Source: Paenibacillus sp. GP183
GTDB lineage: Bacteria; Bacillota; Bacilli; Paenibacillales; NBRC-103111
Reading direction: 5' to 3'
DNA length: 64,000 nt
Assembly: GCF_900104695.1 (NCBI RefSeq)
Contig: NZ_FNSW01000001.1
Location: 1,736,001 to 1,800,000, forward strand
A model generated the notes under the pieces. It was given only the letters and a program-made list of their open reading frames with translations. It had not been told where the DNA came from and did not search any database. Numbering within the stretch: position 1 is the stretch's first letter; each line of letters opens with the position of its first letter. Below are positions 32,847 to 41,902 of the stretch, in pieces. The translations under genes were made by a program, and so were the position numbers.

Positions 32847-33642
32847 GTTCCCCTTTTTTGGCTCTCACAATCGCCGTTTCAAGATCTTGGATGAGTTCAG
32901 TCAACGCCCTTACGTCGTCCTTTTCCCAAATCTCATTAAAGCGCAGCTGGAACTGTGCCGCTTCCCGGAAACGATGGAAAAAATAAAGCTCCTGAATGTA
33001 ATTGAGCACTTTGTTTACTAGATTGGAGTTATCCTCAAACAGCTTTTGAGCTTCCATAATCTCATCACGGATACTGGACATTTCCTGATCCAATAAATAA
33101 GCAGCTTCAGCCGCTTTACTGAGCCTCGTCCTCACTTCATCGGGTAAGGTTTCCTTATATTTATAGTTCAAAGAATGCTCGATCGTTGCCCAGAAATTCA
33201 TAGCCAATGTACGGATCTGGATCTCGGCGAGAACATGCTTCATGCCAAGTGCCGTTTGCACAGGATACTCGATAATCAAGTGATAGCTGCGATAGCCGCT
33301 TTCTTTTTTGTTTTCGATATAGTCCTTTTCATAGACGACTTTCATATCCTGTCTGGCATGTATCAATTCAGCCAGCCACTGAATATCCTCGACAAACTGG
33401 CACATGATTCGGATACCCGCTATGTCTTCGATCCCGGTTTCCAGTTGGTCAACAGGAACATTCAGTCTCTTAGCTTTGTCCAGTATGCTTGAGATTTTCT
33501 TTACCCGGCCTGTTACGAATTCTATGGGTGAATATTCTTCGCGGCTTTTCAGCTCACCTCGCAGCGTTTTGAACTTCACCTTCAATTCCTCTATGGTCTG
33601 CTCATAGGGAAGGAGAAACTTTTTCCAATCGCGTCCATCCAT
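32839..33642 (-). CDS. relQ: RelQ-type small alarmone synthetase ((p)ppGpp synthetase)
   Basis: Cytoplasmic enzyme transferring pyrophosphate from ATP to GDP or GTP. It matches Bacillus YjbM/RelQ closely: PIEFVTGRVKKISSILDKAK (about 40-60), EDIAGIRIMCQFVED (about 72-86), ESGYRSYHLIIEYP (about 113), and EIQIRTLAMNFWATIEHSLN (about 139-158), which holds the catalytic Glu. At 267 aa it is about 55 residues longer than YjbM (211), the surplus being a helical C-terminal tail (FFHRFREAAQFQLRFNEIWE). It lies 24 bp downstream of pyrD, an unusual combination. Confidence 0.92.
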   Translation of the reverse strand: MDGRDWKKFLLPYEQTIEELKVKFKTLRGELKSREEYSPIEFVTGRVKKISSILDKAKRLNVPVDQLETGIEDIAGIRIMCQFVEDIQWLAELIHARQDMKVVYEKDYIENKKESGYRSYHLIIEYPVQTALGMKHVLAEIQIRTLAMNFWATIEHSLNYKYKETLPDEVRTRLSKAAEAAYLLDQEMSSIRDEIMEAQKLFEDNSNLVNKVLNYIQELYFFHRFREAAQFQLRFNEIWEKDDVRALTELIQDLETAIVRAKKGEHA

Positions 33643-33666
33643 CTGACTTCCTCCATTTCAACCCAA

Positions 33667-34770
33667 TCACCGATGATCGGCTCCAATTGCTTCCGATATA
33701 TGGGTAAATCCATCCTTTTTCAATAATGTCTTCAGCCCTTGACTCAGTCTGCCAAGCAGCTCCGGACCCTCATAAATTAGCGCAGAGTAGACCTCAATCA
33801 GACTCGCTCCCGCTCGCAATTTGTCATACGCATCCTGTGCCGAGAAAATGCCGCCTGATCCTATGATCGGCAGCTTCCCTTCCGTTAATTGATACACACG
33901 CCTGATGACTTCTGTCGAACGCCGGGTTAACGGTTTGCCGCTAAGCCCGCCTGTTTGTTCTTTATTCGGATGCTGCAGCCCTTCCCTGCCTAAGGTCGTA
34001 TTGGTCGCAATGATCCCGGAAACACCGCTGTCCATGATCGAGCGAACCGTCTGTTCCAGTTCGTCATCCGTAAGGTCGGGGGCAATCTTGACCAACACCG
34101 GTTTACCTGAATGTCGATGCTTTTCCTTCTGTTGCTCCATCTCATCCTTGACGGCATCCAGAAGCCTGTTTAAATCATTCCCATGCTGCAGATTACGCAA
34201 ATCCGGCGTATTTGGTGAACTGATATTCACGACAAAGAAATCACCCAATTCGTAAAGCCCGCGAAGACAATTGCGGTAATCGTCCTCTGCAGATTCATTC
34301 GGAGTCGTTTTATTTTTCCCAATGTTGATCGCGATGGGGATGTCCCGGCGTTTCATTCTTCGCAAGTTTTGTGCCATCGCTTCAATACCTATATTATTAA
34401 AGCCCATTCGATTGATTAAAGCCCCATCCTCAGGAAGGCGAAAAAGCCTAGGCTGCTCATTACCCTGCTGCGGCTTAGGTGTAATCGTTCCAACCTCCAT
34501 AAAGCCAAAACCAAGCTGTGAGAAACCCTCAACTGCATAAGCATTCTTATCCAGACCCGCTGCAAGTCCAATTGGATTGGCAAATTCAATCCCCCAAAGT
34601 GTCTGTGCCAAAGCAGGTGAATAAGGTACTCCGTAAAGCGAGTTCAGCAGTTTTTTGCCCCCTGGTAAAGCTACAGCCATATGAAGGCCGTTAATAGTAA
34701 GATGATGCGCCTTTTCCGGATCCATGGAAAATAGTATCGGCTTACCCAGCTTTTTGTACAGCATTCTCAT
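33667..34770 (-). CDS. pyrD: Dihydroorotate dehydrogenase (quinone), class 2
   Basis: Membrane-associated flavoenzyme of pyrimidine synthesis. The N-terminal helix pair (about 1-40) and the sequence LAAGLDKNAYAVEG (about 69), FGFMEVGTITPKPQQGNEQP (about 90), LINRMGFNNIG (about 116) and FVVNISSPNTPDLRNLQ (about 176-192, with the class-2 catalytic Ser) identify class 2. Bacillus subtilis uses class 1B (pyrD-pyrK in the pyr operon); this gene is alone and outside any pyr operon. ATG 34770 follows CGGAGTGC. relQ and DUF309 follow in the same direction. A 15-bp palindrome lies 18 bp upstream. Confidence 0.95.
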   Translation of the reverse strand: MRMLYKKLGKPILFSMDPEKAHHLTINGLHMAVALPGGKKLLNSLYGVPYSPALAQTLWGIEFANPIGLAAGLDKNAYAVEGFSQLGFGFMEVGTITPKPQQGNEQPRLFRLPEDGALINRMGFNNIGIEAMAQNLRRMKRRDIPIAINIGKNKTTPNESAEDDYRNCLRGLYELGDFFVVNISSPNTPDLRNLQHGNDLNRLLDAVKDEMEQQKEKHRHSGKPVLVKIAPDLTDDELEQTVRSIMDSGVSGIIATNTTLGREGLQHPNKEQTGGLSGKPLTRRSTEVIRRVYQLTEGKLPIIGSGGIFSAQDAYDKLRAGASLIEVYSALIYEGPELLGRLSQGLKTLLKKDGFTHISEAIGADHR

Positions 34771-34787
34771 GCACTCCGTTCTCTAAA

Positions 34788-34802
34788 TGACTCTAAGAGT
34801 CA
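34788..34802. promoter_or_regulatory. Palindrome upstream of pyrD
   Basis: TGACTCT-A-AGAGTCA is a perfect 7+1+7 palindrome, 18 bp ahead of the pyrD start. It could be an operator or an mRNA hairpin close to the ribosome-binding site. No known regulator assigned. Confidence 0.45.
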
Positions 34803-34940
34803 GTTTATCCGAGTCCGTGAAAATATGCAATCACGAGATGTGCCACAGTTTGAAAGCGCTCTATAAATTTATACATACCTTGACAGCAAATATGATAAGA
34901 TGAAAATAGTACTCTACTATACATAGAAAAGGTGAATAAC

Positions 34941-35075
34941 GTGCCTAAAAAGAAACCTGCTTATATGCAACACAAAGGTAAGGAAGAGGTAAATAAAAAG
35001 GCTCTGATCTGGACAGGCGCTATTATATTGGGAGTTATCTTGCTTATGGCCACCCTGCTCATCTTGAATAGATAG
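34941..35075 (+). CDS. Small single-span membrane protein, 44 aa
   Basis: GTG 34941 follows AAAAGGTGAATAAC. The first 20 residues are basic and polar (MPKKKPAYMQHKGKEEVNKK); the rest is one hydrophobic helix, so it is a tail-anchored micro-protein of unknown role. A TTGACA lies about 65 bases upstream (34876-34881), without a clear -10 partner. Its stop is 3 bp from the stop of the convergent L,D-transpeptidase gene. Confidence 0.7.
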   Translation: MPKKKPAYMQHKGKEEVNKKALIWTGAIILGVILLMATLLILNR

Positions 35076-35078
35076 CGG

Positions 35079-36644
35079 TTAATCCAACCATTTGTAAGTT
35101 TTCTTTGGATTGCTGTCTTCCGTCTGCAGCGGAGCTTTAAAAGGCGTAGCCGGCTTGCCGGTTCCATTCCCTTCACCTGGTTTTCCGTCGCCAGAGTCAG
35201 GTATAATGCCTTTTCCTATTTTCACCTTGGTCTGCTGAGGTACCATATCATACAGCTCTTCAATGTCTGCTTGCAGCATCCGAATACAGCCCAGCGATTC
35301 GTCCTTACCGATGCTCGCAGGTTTGTTTGTGCCATGAATCGCATAGAGCGTATCAGATAAAGTCATCCCCCGGCTTCCAAAATCCCCATTCGATTTGCCA
35401 TTAGGATTTCGCACTTTTTCCGTGATCACAAAATCTCCCTCGGGTGTCTTTGTACCACCCAAGCCAACCGGATAGTTGCGAATCACAAAGTTGCCGCTGA
35501 CTAGCACTAAACGATGCTTATCTTTATCCACGAGAATCGAAAGAGGCTCTTGTAATGGGGATGAGAGAGATGCTCCCGCTTCGCCTGGACTGCTTGCAAT
35601 AGCCTCCTGTTGACCGGGATTCTGCTTTTGTGCTCCTGCAGGATTAGAAGCTGTATCCGGCATGGTGGAAGCTCCCGATTGAGAATCCTTTCCTGGAAGT
35701 CCTTCCTTTTTCTCTATCAGCATTTTCGGAAACATGGCTTCCATCTGTGGGGTCAAACCAGGCAGCAAATTCTGGGGGTATGGTTCACGCAGCTGCTCTG
35801 CTCTCTCTGGTAGTGTTCCCGTTTTTTGTTGGAAGGCGTCCATCGCTGAGCTCAGCACAACCGCTTCTTCTCGCTCTTGCCTCCAATTTTCAACGATGAC
35901 AGCCACCTTGCTATTATCTGCCGGCTCGCAATGACATGTTTTGGGGTCATAGTATTGAACCTGGGATTGTCCTTTATTGGTATCACTGCGCTCCACACCA
36001 AGCAAAATTCGCAGTGATGTATACCACTCTATCCATTTACCATCTGGTGTTGTATGGCCTTCGACCAAGAGAGAGCTTGTCCATAAGCTATTGTTTGGAA
36101 CAATCATTTGGGCCAAGTCCTGATTCAAATTGCCTCGCCCATAATAAATTCTAGTTCCACTTTGAAGAGGTAATGGACTCACGGCTTCTTTTACTGCGAT
36201 TGCTTCGATTTTCACTTCCGAAGGCACTGTTGCTGTTGCAGCTGCAAAGTCGGAAGCATTGGGCTTATTACTAACATTATCCACCGAAGTCGGGATATAA
36301 GCAAACAGCAAAAAGGCTGCAAGAACTCCCCATTTCCATCTGGCTGTTTTTTTGTTCCTGTTTTTATGATCCGATGATGGTTTCACCTGCAAAATTTTAT
36401 CCAAATCTTCCTTTTCGACCACCGCCTTCTGCCTTTCAAAAGCCTCATAAATTTCACCGGCTTCTGCAAAACAATAGGCAGCTTTAGCTTGTTTTCCATT
36501 CGCAGCATATTCTCGGCCCAGCAAATACCAAGCCATTTTATGATCGGGATGATCTTTCACATATTTTTTTAGATAAAGAGGATCCTCAAAAGGATTGTGC
36601 TGAAAAAAACGCTCCACCTGCTCTTGATTTTTTTTATCGTTCAA
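35079..36644 (-). CDS. Membrane-bound L,D-transpeptidase (YkuD) with cytoplasmic N-domain
   Basis: 521 aa. The first 100 residues are a cytoplasmic TPR-like helical segment (MAWYLLGREYAANGKQAKAA, about 35-54). One transmembrane helix lies at about 106-122. After a long Pro/Gly/Ser-rich extracytoplasmic stretch, the YkuD domain (about 365-490) has IHGTNKPASIGKDESLGCIR, with the catalytic His-Gly...Ser-x-Gly-Cys. It forms 3-3 cross-links or anchors proteins in peptidoglycan, probably in the spore or wall. TTG 36644 follows GAGGAGGAGCTCCA. A basic/Pro-rich C-tail (about 490-521) ends the protein. Confidence 0.9.
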   Translation of the reverse strand: MNDKKNQEQVERFFQHNPFEDPLYLKKYVKDHPDHKMAWYLLGREYAANGKQAKAAYCFAEAGEIYEAFERQKAVVEKEDLDKILQVKPSSDHKNRNKKTARWKWGVLAAFLLFAYIPTSVDNVSNKPNASDFAAATATVPSEVKIEAIAVKEAVSPLPLQSGTRIYYGRGNLNQDLAQMIVPNNSLWTSSLLVEGHTTPDGKWIEWYTSLRILLGVERSDTNKGQSQVQYYDPKTCHCEPADNSKVAVIVENWRQEREEAVVLSSAMDAFQQKTGTLPERAEQLREPYPQNLLPGLTPQMEAMFPKMLIEKKEGLPGKDSQSGASTMPDTASNPAGAQKQNPGQQEAIASSPGEAGASLSSPLQEPLSILVDKDKHRLVLVSGNFVIRNYPVGLGGTKTPEGDFVITEKVRNPNGKSNGDFGSRGMTLSDTLYAIHGTNKPASIGKDESLGCIRMLQADIEELYDMVPQQTKVKIGKGIIPDSGDGKPGEGNGTGKPATPFKAPLQTEDSNPKKTYKWLD

Positions 36645-36766
36645 TGGAGCTCCTCCTCATCTTAAAGGCTTCCTTAATAACACTGTTGCTGTGTACTTCC
36701 TCTGTTTTTTATCGGCAAACTCGAGAGAATTATTGAGAAAAATTCCCTATATTTACCCGTTTCCGC

Positions 36767-36803
36767 AAAAAAAACACCTGCACGGCATATTGCCGTTCAG
36801 GTG
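36767..36803 (-). terminator. Strong terminator of the CHASE2-FecR-NHL cluster
   Basis: GCACCTGAACGGC and GCCGTGCAGGTG (minus strand) form a 12-bp stem with a 5-base loop and eight T. It lies 38 bp after the stop of the NHL/stalk gene. Confidence 0.9.
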
Positions 36804-36841
36804 CTTCCTGATTGATGAAAGAAGTGATGCAATAGGCTGGA

Positions 36842-38425
36842 TTAACGAATAATCGCCGTTTGGGTTGTTTGATCCCACTGAACATCCAAACCAACTTGTT
36901 CCGCAAAGAATCGAACCGGCACATAAGTCAGATCTGATTTTACATATGGTGAAACATCTGTATTCATGGCAATATCTGCCTTGCCTTTCTCCACGCGTTT
37001 GATCCCTGTTTTACCGATGTACAGCTCAATGGTGATATTTCCATTAATGAGTTGTATCGTTTTCAGGCCAGCCAGCTCCGTATATTTCACTGTGTATCCA
37101 AGTGCTTCACTAATCGCTCTTACCGGAACCATTGTACGCTCATTCGTGAACTCAGGTTGGGCTTCAAAGCTGATAACCTGGTCAGCATATACAACTTTGA
37201 TATTGTTATCCTTCGGCAAAGCTGCAGGCAGCTTATAAGGAGTGATCTTACGGATTTTGTTGTTATAAACGTCAGCAACAATAATACTTCCGTCTTTCGC
37301 AACAGCTACATCCGTAGGATTGTAAAGAGTAGCTTTTGATTCTATGCCATTAGTTTCACCTGTAACTGTATTGCCTGCAATGGTGGACACTTTACCATTC
37401 AATAAATAACGAACGGAATGATTCAAAGAATCTGCAATCAGCAAGCCTCCCTCGGAGGTTACAGTGATTCCCTTAGGGAAATCGAAGGAAGCTTTTAAAG
37501 CATCTCCATCTGCAAAATTCCCAGCCGCATACAATGCACCCTTCTCGGTTACCCCTGATCCAGCAACTGTGGAAACTACACCTGCGCTAAGATCAATGTA
37601 ACGAATGCGTTGATTGCCTGTGTCACTCACATAAAGATTCCCTTTAGCATCTAATGTAAGGCCTGATGGCTCGTTAAACTTGGCATCCTTCAAATTGCCG
37701 TCCTTGAAATCTCCTGCAATGGCGGCTTCACCCGGTCTAACTTCTATCCCGCGATCAGAACCTGCGTTTAAAGTAGTAACAATACCTGCAGCTGTAATTT
37801 TACGGATGACATGGTTCAAAGTATCTGCTACATAAACAGTACCGTCCGCTGCAGCGGCCACATCTGTGGGATGATTAAAGCGCGCATCGCCGCCTGAACC
37901 ATCAATGTTGCCAACTACCCCGTTACCCGCTAGAGTAGTAACTTGTCCAGAAGCATTAATTTTACGCACTGCATGATTGCTTGAATCGGCTGCATAAACA
38001 TTGCCCTGAGCATCAACCGCAAGTCCTACTGGTTCATTAAAGAACGCTTCCGAAGCTTTTCCATTCAAGAGGCCACCGATGGGAAAACCTTGGGCATTCA
38101 AGTTGACCGCCAAATCGGGACCGGCATACGTTGTCACCTGACCAGCCGAGACTTTCCGAACCAGATGATCGCGTGAATCTGCGACAAGTAAAGATCCATC
38201 TGACAAGGTCAAAACTCCCGAAGGTGAGCGAAAAGCAGAACTTAAGGCAGCGCCATTTACATCCTTGAAATCTCCAGTACCAGCAAGCGTGGACACATCA
38301 GCCATAATTTGGCCATTACTTGTGAACAGCGCATCAGCTGATAATCCGGCCGCTGATACTGAGGATCCACCTAGAAGCGTTGCTGCTATGAGTGAAGATA
38401 GTAGAACTTTATTGATTGGTATCAT
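36842..38425 (-). CDS. Secreted NHL-repeat beta-propeller with copper-amine-oxidase N-like (stalk) domain
   Basis: 527 aa. The signal peptide spans about 1-26. Residues about 40-405 hold six or so NHL repeats of about 55 residues, with phrases such as VYAADSSNHAVRKINASGQV and LYVSDTGNQRIRYIDLSAGV, forming a propeller for protein or glycan binding. Residues about 410-527 are a copper amine oxidase N-terminal-like 'stalk' domain (TMVPVRAISEALGYTVKYTE, SDLTYVPVRFFAEQVGLDVQ), common in Paenibacillus surface proteins. ATG 38425 follows AAAGGAGAGACCT. Last gene of the minus-strand cluster; the terminator lies 38 bp beyond. Confidence 0.9.
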   Translation of the reverse strand: MIPINKVLLSSLIAATLLGGSSVSAAGLSADALFTSNGQIMADVSTLAGTGDFKDVNGAALSSAFRSPSGVLTLSDGSLLVADSRDHLVRKVSAGQVTTYAGPDLAVNLNAQGFPIGGLLNGKASEAFFNEPVGLAVDAQGNVYAADSSNHAVRKINASGQVTTLAGNGVVGNIDGSGGDARFNHPTDVAAAADGTVYVADTLNHVIRKITAAGIVTTLNAGSDRGIEVRPGEAAIAGDFKDGNLKDAKFNEPSGLTLDAKGNLYVSDTGNQRIRYIDLSAGVVSTVAGSGVTEKGALYAAGNFADGDALKASFDFPKGITVTSEGGLLIADSLNHSVRYLLNGKVSTIAGNTVTGETNGIESKATLYNPTDVAVAKDGSIIVADVYNNKIRKITPYKLPAALPKDNNIKVVYADQVISFEAQPEFTNERTMVPVRAISEALGYTVKYTELAGLKTIQLINGNITIELYIGKTGIKRVEKGKADIAMNTDVSPYVKSDLTYVPVRFFAEQVGLDVQWDQTTQTAIIR

Positions 38426-38457
38426 AGGTCTCTCCTTTAATTAATTGTTAATCCATA

Positions 38458-39622
38458 TCAATGAGCAATAAATATGTCTTGAATGGATCCTAGCATCATT
38501 GAAGTTAGATATCTTTCAAAATAACTTCCATTCGTCTGACTTGTAAACGTAACTAAGTCACGTATATCTAACTTTGTTGCGGGGTCCTTTATTACAACAT
38601 TTGTGTTAATCTGAAACTCACGTTTCACTGAAGGTTTAACATCCACTCTAGAACCAAAAGTGAAAGAAGATTTATCAACGGGTTTTTTGTAAATATCCGG
38701 AAAAAACCAATAATCCCCTAAATCCAAATCGTTAATAGTAACACTATTCCCTGACACAACTCCATATTCTGGTGGAGTATAAGGCATTGACATCTTTTCA
38801 AGAGGACTAGTTGAATAACGACCAAAACCAAAGTAATCTAAATTAAAATAAAAGACTTTTTGACCATCTGGAATTGGTTTATTAAGATTAAGTGTTACTT
38901 TCCTAGCTGTATAAATATTTATTGTATTGATATGGCCCTGCATAATTGTTGTACTAGGTATCGTCACTGAGACCAGACTAGAAGTCACTGCATACTTGGA
39001 TAATTTTTTATAATAATAATATGGTTCAATATAAACACTACCGCTTACAGTTGTATTAGGTATCAGATAGAATTCTACTAAACTACCATAATTTGTATCT
39101 ATTCTGGTAGCGCCTGATAAGTTTTTTGCTCCTAATTCATTCTTCAATTTGTACCCATTGAGATTAAGGGGAGAATTAATTAGCTGAATCTTTGCAATTC
39201 CTACATTGGAAGGAATATTTCCAATGTAATAGACTGCCTGCTCATCTAAATAATAATTTGCGATATTTAGAAGAAAGGCTTCATCTAAATTACTAGGATT
39301 AAGATAAATTTTCGTAAAAACCAATTTTTCTAATGAAATTTCTGTAGCTTCGACGTTTACCCCTTTTTGAGTTAGTTCTACATAATAATTATGAAGGTCA
39401 CCTGTAACCTCCACCCTTATTTCAATAATTATCAAAATTGAAACTTTTTTCAATATTGTTAATTGTAACTGGTTTGTAGACACTTCCTGAAACGGTATAA
39501 ACTGCAATGGTCACTGCAGGCGTGGGAGAGGACTCTTCTGCTCGGACTGTTGATGGACTGCTGATCAAAGGGACAAGCCCTAAGATCAGCGCCATGATTA
39601 ATATAATTGATAGCTTTTGCAT
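38458..39622 (-). pseudogene. Secreted surface protein split by a frameshift in an A6 run
   Basis: The signal peptide and N-terminus (ATG 39622, behind AAAGGTG: QKLSIILIMALILGLVPLIS, cleavage near VRAEE) are in one frame, ending at a stop near 39422. The remaining about 330 residues continue in the +1 frame, open to 38458, without their own start signal. The two frames overlap at the run GAAAAAAGT (minus strand, about 39446-39453); removing one A joins NNIEK to VSILIIIEIRVEVTGDL. The body is beta-rich, and the tail (VVIKDPATKLDIRDLV) slightly resembles a dockerin loop. It may be a true pseudogene, a phase-variable gene or a sequencing error. Lies between FecR-cohesin and NHL genes. Confidence 0.7.
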
Positions 39623-39740
39623 GTGGTTCACCTTTTATTAAATAGAATGGATGATTTTGAAATGGTTAAACTGATAGTGTTGGCGTCACTATGGCTTTAC
39701 CGCTTATGCTGATGGTGCTGGTGATGGTGAAGTTGTTATT

Positions 39741-41651
39741 TTATTGCTGTGGTGTTTTGACATCAAAAATGGCTGATTCTTGGATTATTGGAGTAATAGA
39801 ATTACCTGATTTATTTACCAAGATAATTCCACCTTTTGGTATAGATATTTTACCTGGTCCACTCACCAGAAAATCTATATCAATCAAAGGTTGTCCTGAA
39901 CTATCAACAGATACAGGCAGTGTATCTTTCCCGTACTTGGTTACAACAAAAACTAATTCATTTTGGGTACTGCCTAAGACTTCTCTAACGTTATATACAC
40001 CATGATCATTCTGTGTTGATGTTGGCGCTGGTGATGATGTAGACATTACAAGATCCGGTTTGAAAACAGAATTACTCGGAAAATGAACATTATTATCAAA
40101 TGAGATGTTCTTATCATATACCAAATGAATTTCAGCACCATATAAACCGACAAAATCTTTTAGAGATATTAAATATTTAACTTTATTACCAACTTGTTCT
40201 GGTGCAATAATAACCTTCGGCGTCACAACAGGATCCGGATTTGAATCTGGTATTGTTGATGGTGTTGGTGTCAGAGTAGGCGCAGGAGTAGGAGTAGGCG
40301 CCTTCGTACTATTCAATTGATTATCTTTAAATTTAGCTTTTTCTGCATCACTCAAATTCTTCAATAACTCAGCCTCGGCCTTAGCCTTTTCTGCTGCTCT
40401 AGCCTTCAGATTAGCTTCTTCCAAAGCCTTTTTGGTGTTTTCTAGAGCTTTCAAAACTTCATCCAAGGCTTTCTTAAGCTCATCTTGCTTCTTTTTCTCT
40501 TCTTGCAGCTTAAGAGCTTTATCAGCTTCCAGTTTTTGCTGCAGCTCAATTCTTAGCTTTTCCGCTTCTGGATCAACACCCGCGGTTTTATCGAATGGCT
40601 TAACATTGTTCAGATCAAGCTTCTGATTCGGATCCACGATGTCTTTGTTGGCCAATTCGATTAATTTATCCATGGAGGCTTTATCCACTTTATTGGTATC
40701 TAGCGCGCTTTTGGCAATGTTACCTATCAAGTTGTTCAAATTTATAACAACTTTATTAAGTTCTTCGATGTTCTTGATAACAAATGTACTGTTAACACCG
40801 GCAGCGCTTGTTCCGCTAGCGATTTCTTGCTTTTTGCGATCGATAAACTCCGCATTTTCTTTATCGATGGATGCTTTATTTTGAATAATAGCTTTAATGA
40901 CATTAGCCGAAGCAGATTTCACGATGGCCCCAATATCCAGAGGCTCAATCTTGATTGCCAGGTTTTTGCTTTCTTCACGGGAATCTACCGTCAGCTGCTG
41001 AGTCGGGTATACTATTGCTTCTGTTTTTTGTTCTTCGGGCGGCGGTGGAGCTATACCGAAGGTACTCGCTGTTTTCGTGCCTTGCGCTCCCGGGGAAGTG
41101 GATACCGTTGCTGCGACAACACCAGCACCTACTGCAAGCTTGCTTTTGCCTGATTCCGGATCTACACCGACGAAAAATTGCGTTCCGCGAACACCCATGA
41201 CAGCAGTGGGAGTTTCCACCTCAAACTGGTCATTGGAGCCTGCCAGAGACTTTACCTTTACCCACATGGAGCCTGCCCACATTTTGAGCTTTGACTTTTT
41301 GCCGCTTCCGCTGTTAGCCAAGTCTGAGATATTAAATTCCGAAGCCTCGCCAAGCGTGATTTCGGAATCTCCATTACTGACATTTAAGATTACCGATGCT
41401 CCTGAACCTGTAAACAAGGTATCCCCTTGATTTAAGCTCATACCTTCATAAGCATCATAGGATTTGGATCCTCCGCCCTTTTTGACAGTGACATCTCCAC
41501 TGAGGGATGCAATAACCGCCAAACGGGATGTCTTGGCTTCTGCCTGCTTAACCAAAACGAGGGATAACATACTGAAAACTAATGAGAAAATAAGCAGCAC
41601 AGCTACAAATGGTCTCATCTTGAAACGATTGTTTAGTAATGCAAAATCCAC
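39741..41651 (-). CDS. Secreted FecR-coiled coil-cohesin-like protein, 636 aa
   Basis: GTG 41651 follows GAGGAGGAGTTTTT. Signal peptide about 12-40. FecR domain about 43-185 (GDVTVKKGGGSKSYDAYEGM, AVMGVRGTQFFV), as in extracytoplasmic FecR proteins outside iron sensing. A long helical part follows (about 200-440), with an Ala/Lys/Glu-rich coiled coil (about 355-430). A Pro/Thr linker (TPTPAPTLTPTPST, about 447-460) leads to a cohesin-like beta domain (about 475-636: ISLKDFVGLYGAEIHLVYDK, LVFVVTKYGK, PLIDIDFLVSGPGKISI). A cohesin fold next to a possible dockerin-tailed neighbour suggests a surface assembly. Downstream of the CHASE2 cyclase gene by 252 bp. Confidence 0.85.
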   Translation of the reverse strand: MDFALLNNRFKMRPFVAVLLIFSLVFSMLSLVLVKQAEAKTSRLAVIASLSGDVTVKKGGGSKSYDAYEGMSLNQGDTLFTGSGASVILNVSNGDSEITLGEASEFNISDLANSGSGKKSKLKMWAGSMWVKVKSLAGSNDQFEVETPTAVMGVRGTQFFVGVDPESGKSKLAVGAGVVAATVSTSPGAQGTKTASTFGIAPPPPEEQKTEAIVYPTQQLTVDSREESKNLAIKIEPLDIGAIVKSASANVIKAIIQNKASIDKENAEFIDRKKQEIASGTSAAGVNSTFVIKNIEELNKVVINLNNLIGNIAKSALDTNKVDKASMDKLIELANKDIVDPNQKLDLNNVKPFDKTAGVDPEAEKLRIELQQKLEADKALKLQEEKKKQDELKKALDEVLKALENTKKALEEANLKARAAEKAKAEAELLKNLSDAEKAKFKDNQLNSTKAPTPTPAPTLTPTPSTIPDSNPDPVVTPKVIIAPEQVGNKVKYLISLKDFVGLYGAEIHLVYDKNISFDNNVHFPSNSVFKPDLVMSTSSPAPTSTQNDHGVYNVREVLGSTQNELVFVVTKYGKDTLPVSVDSSGQPLIDIDFLVSGPGKISIPKGGIILVNKSGNSITPIIQESAIFDVKTPQQ

Positions 41652-41873
41652 AAAAACTCCTCCTCTTGTTCCTTTTCCTCATGCTTCGCAGAGTCAAAAT
41701 CGAGCATTTATATATGTATAACTACTGAAATCTTGTTGCTTGGCAATTTAGATTATCGTATGTTATAACACTAGATTCATTGTAAGATTTATAGCAAGAA
41801 ATGGCAATAAATATATACATTTTTCTACAAAATGCATCATATTTTTTCCCATTTATCCCCTCATTCATTGAGT

Positions 41874-41893
41874 TTTGTAATCTATATTACAAA
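41874..41893. promoter_or_regulatory. 20-bp palindrome between cyclase and FecR genes
   Basis: TTTGTAAT-CTAT-ATTACAAA is a perfect inverted repeat, 10 bp beyond the stop of the cyclase gene and 223 bp before the FecR gene. The form is that of a dimeric regulator site rather than a G/C-rich terminator. No regulator is named; whether it acts on the FecR gene is inference. Confidence 0.45.
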
Positions 41894-41902
41894 TCTAAGT
41901 TA

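Noticed and set aside
38458-39507. Separate independent gene starting at 39507
   Set aside because: The frame has no ribosome-binding site at its start, begins inside the secreted N-terminal part and lacks its own signal peptide. Joining with the upstream frame gives a normal secreted protein.
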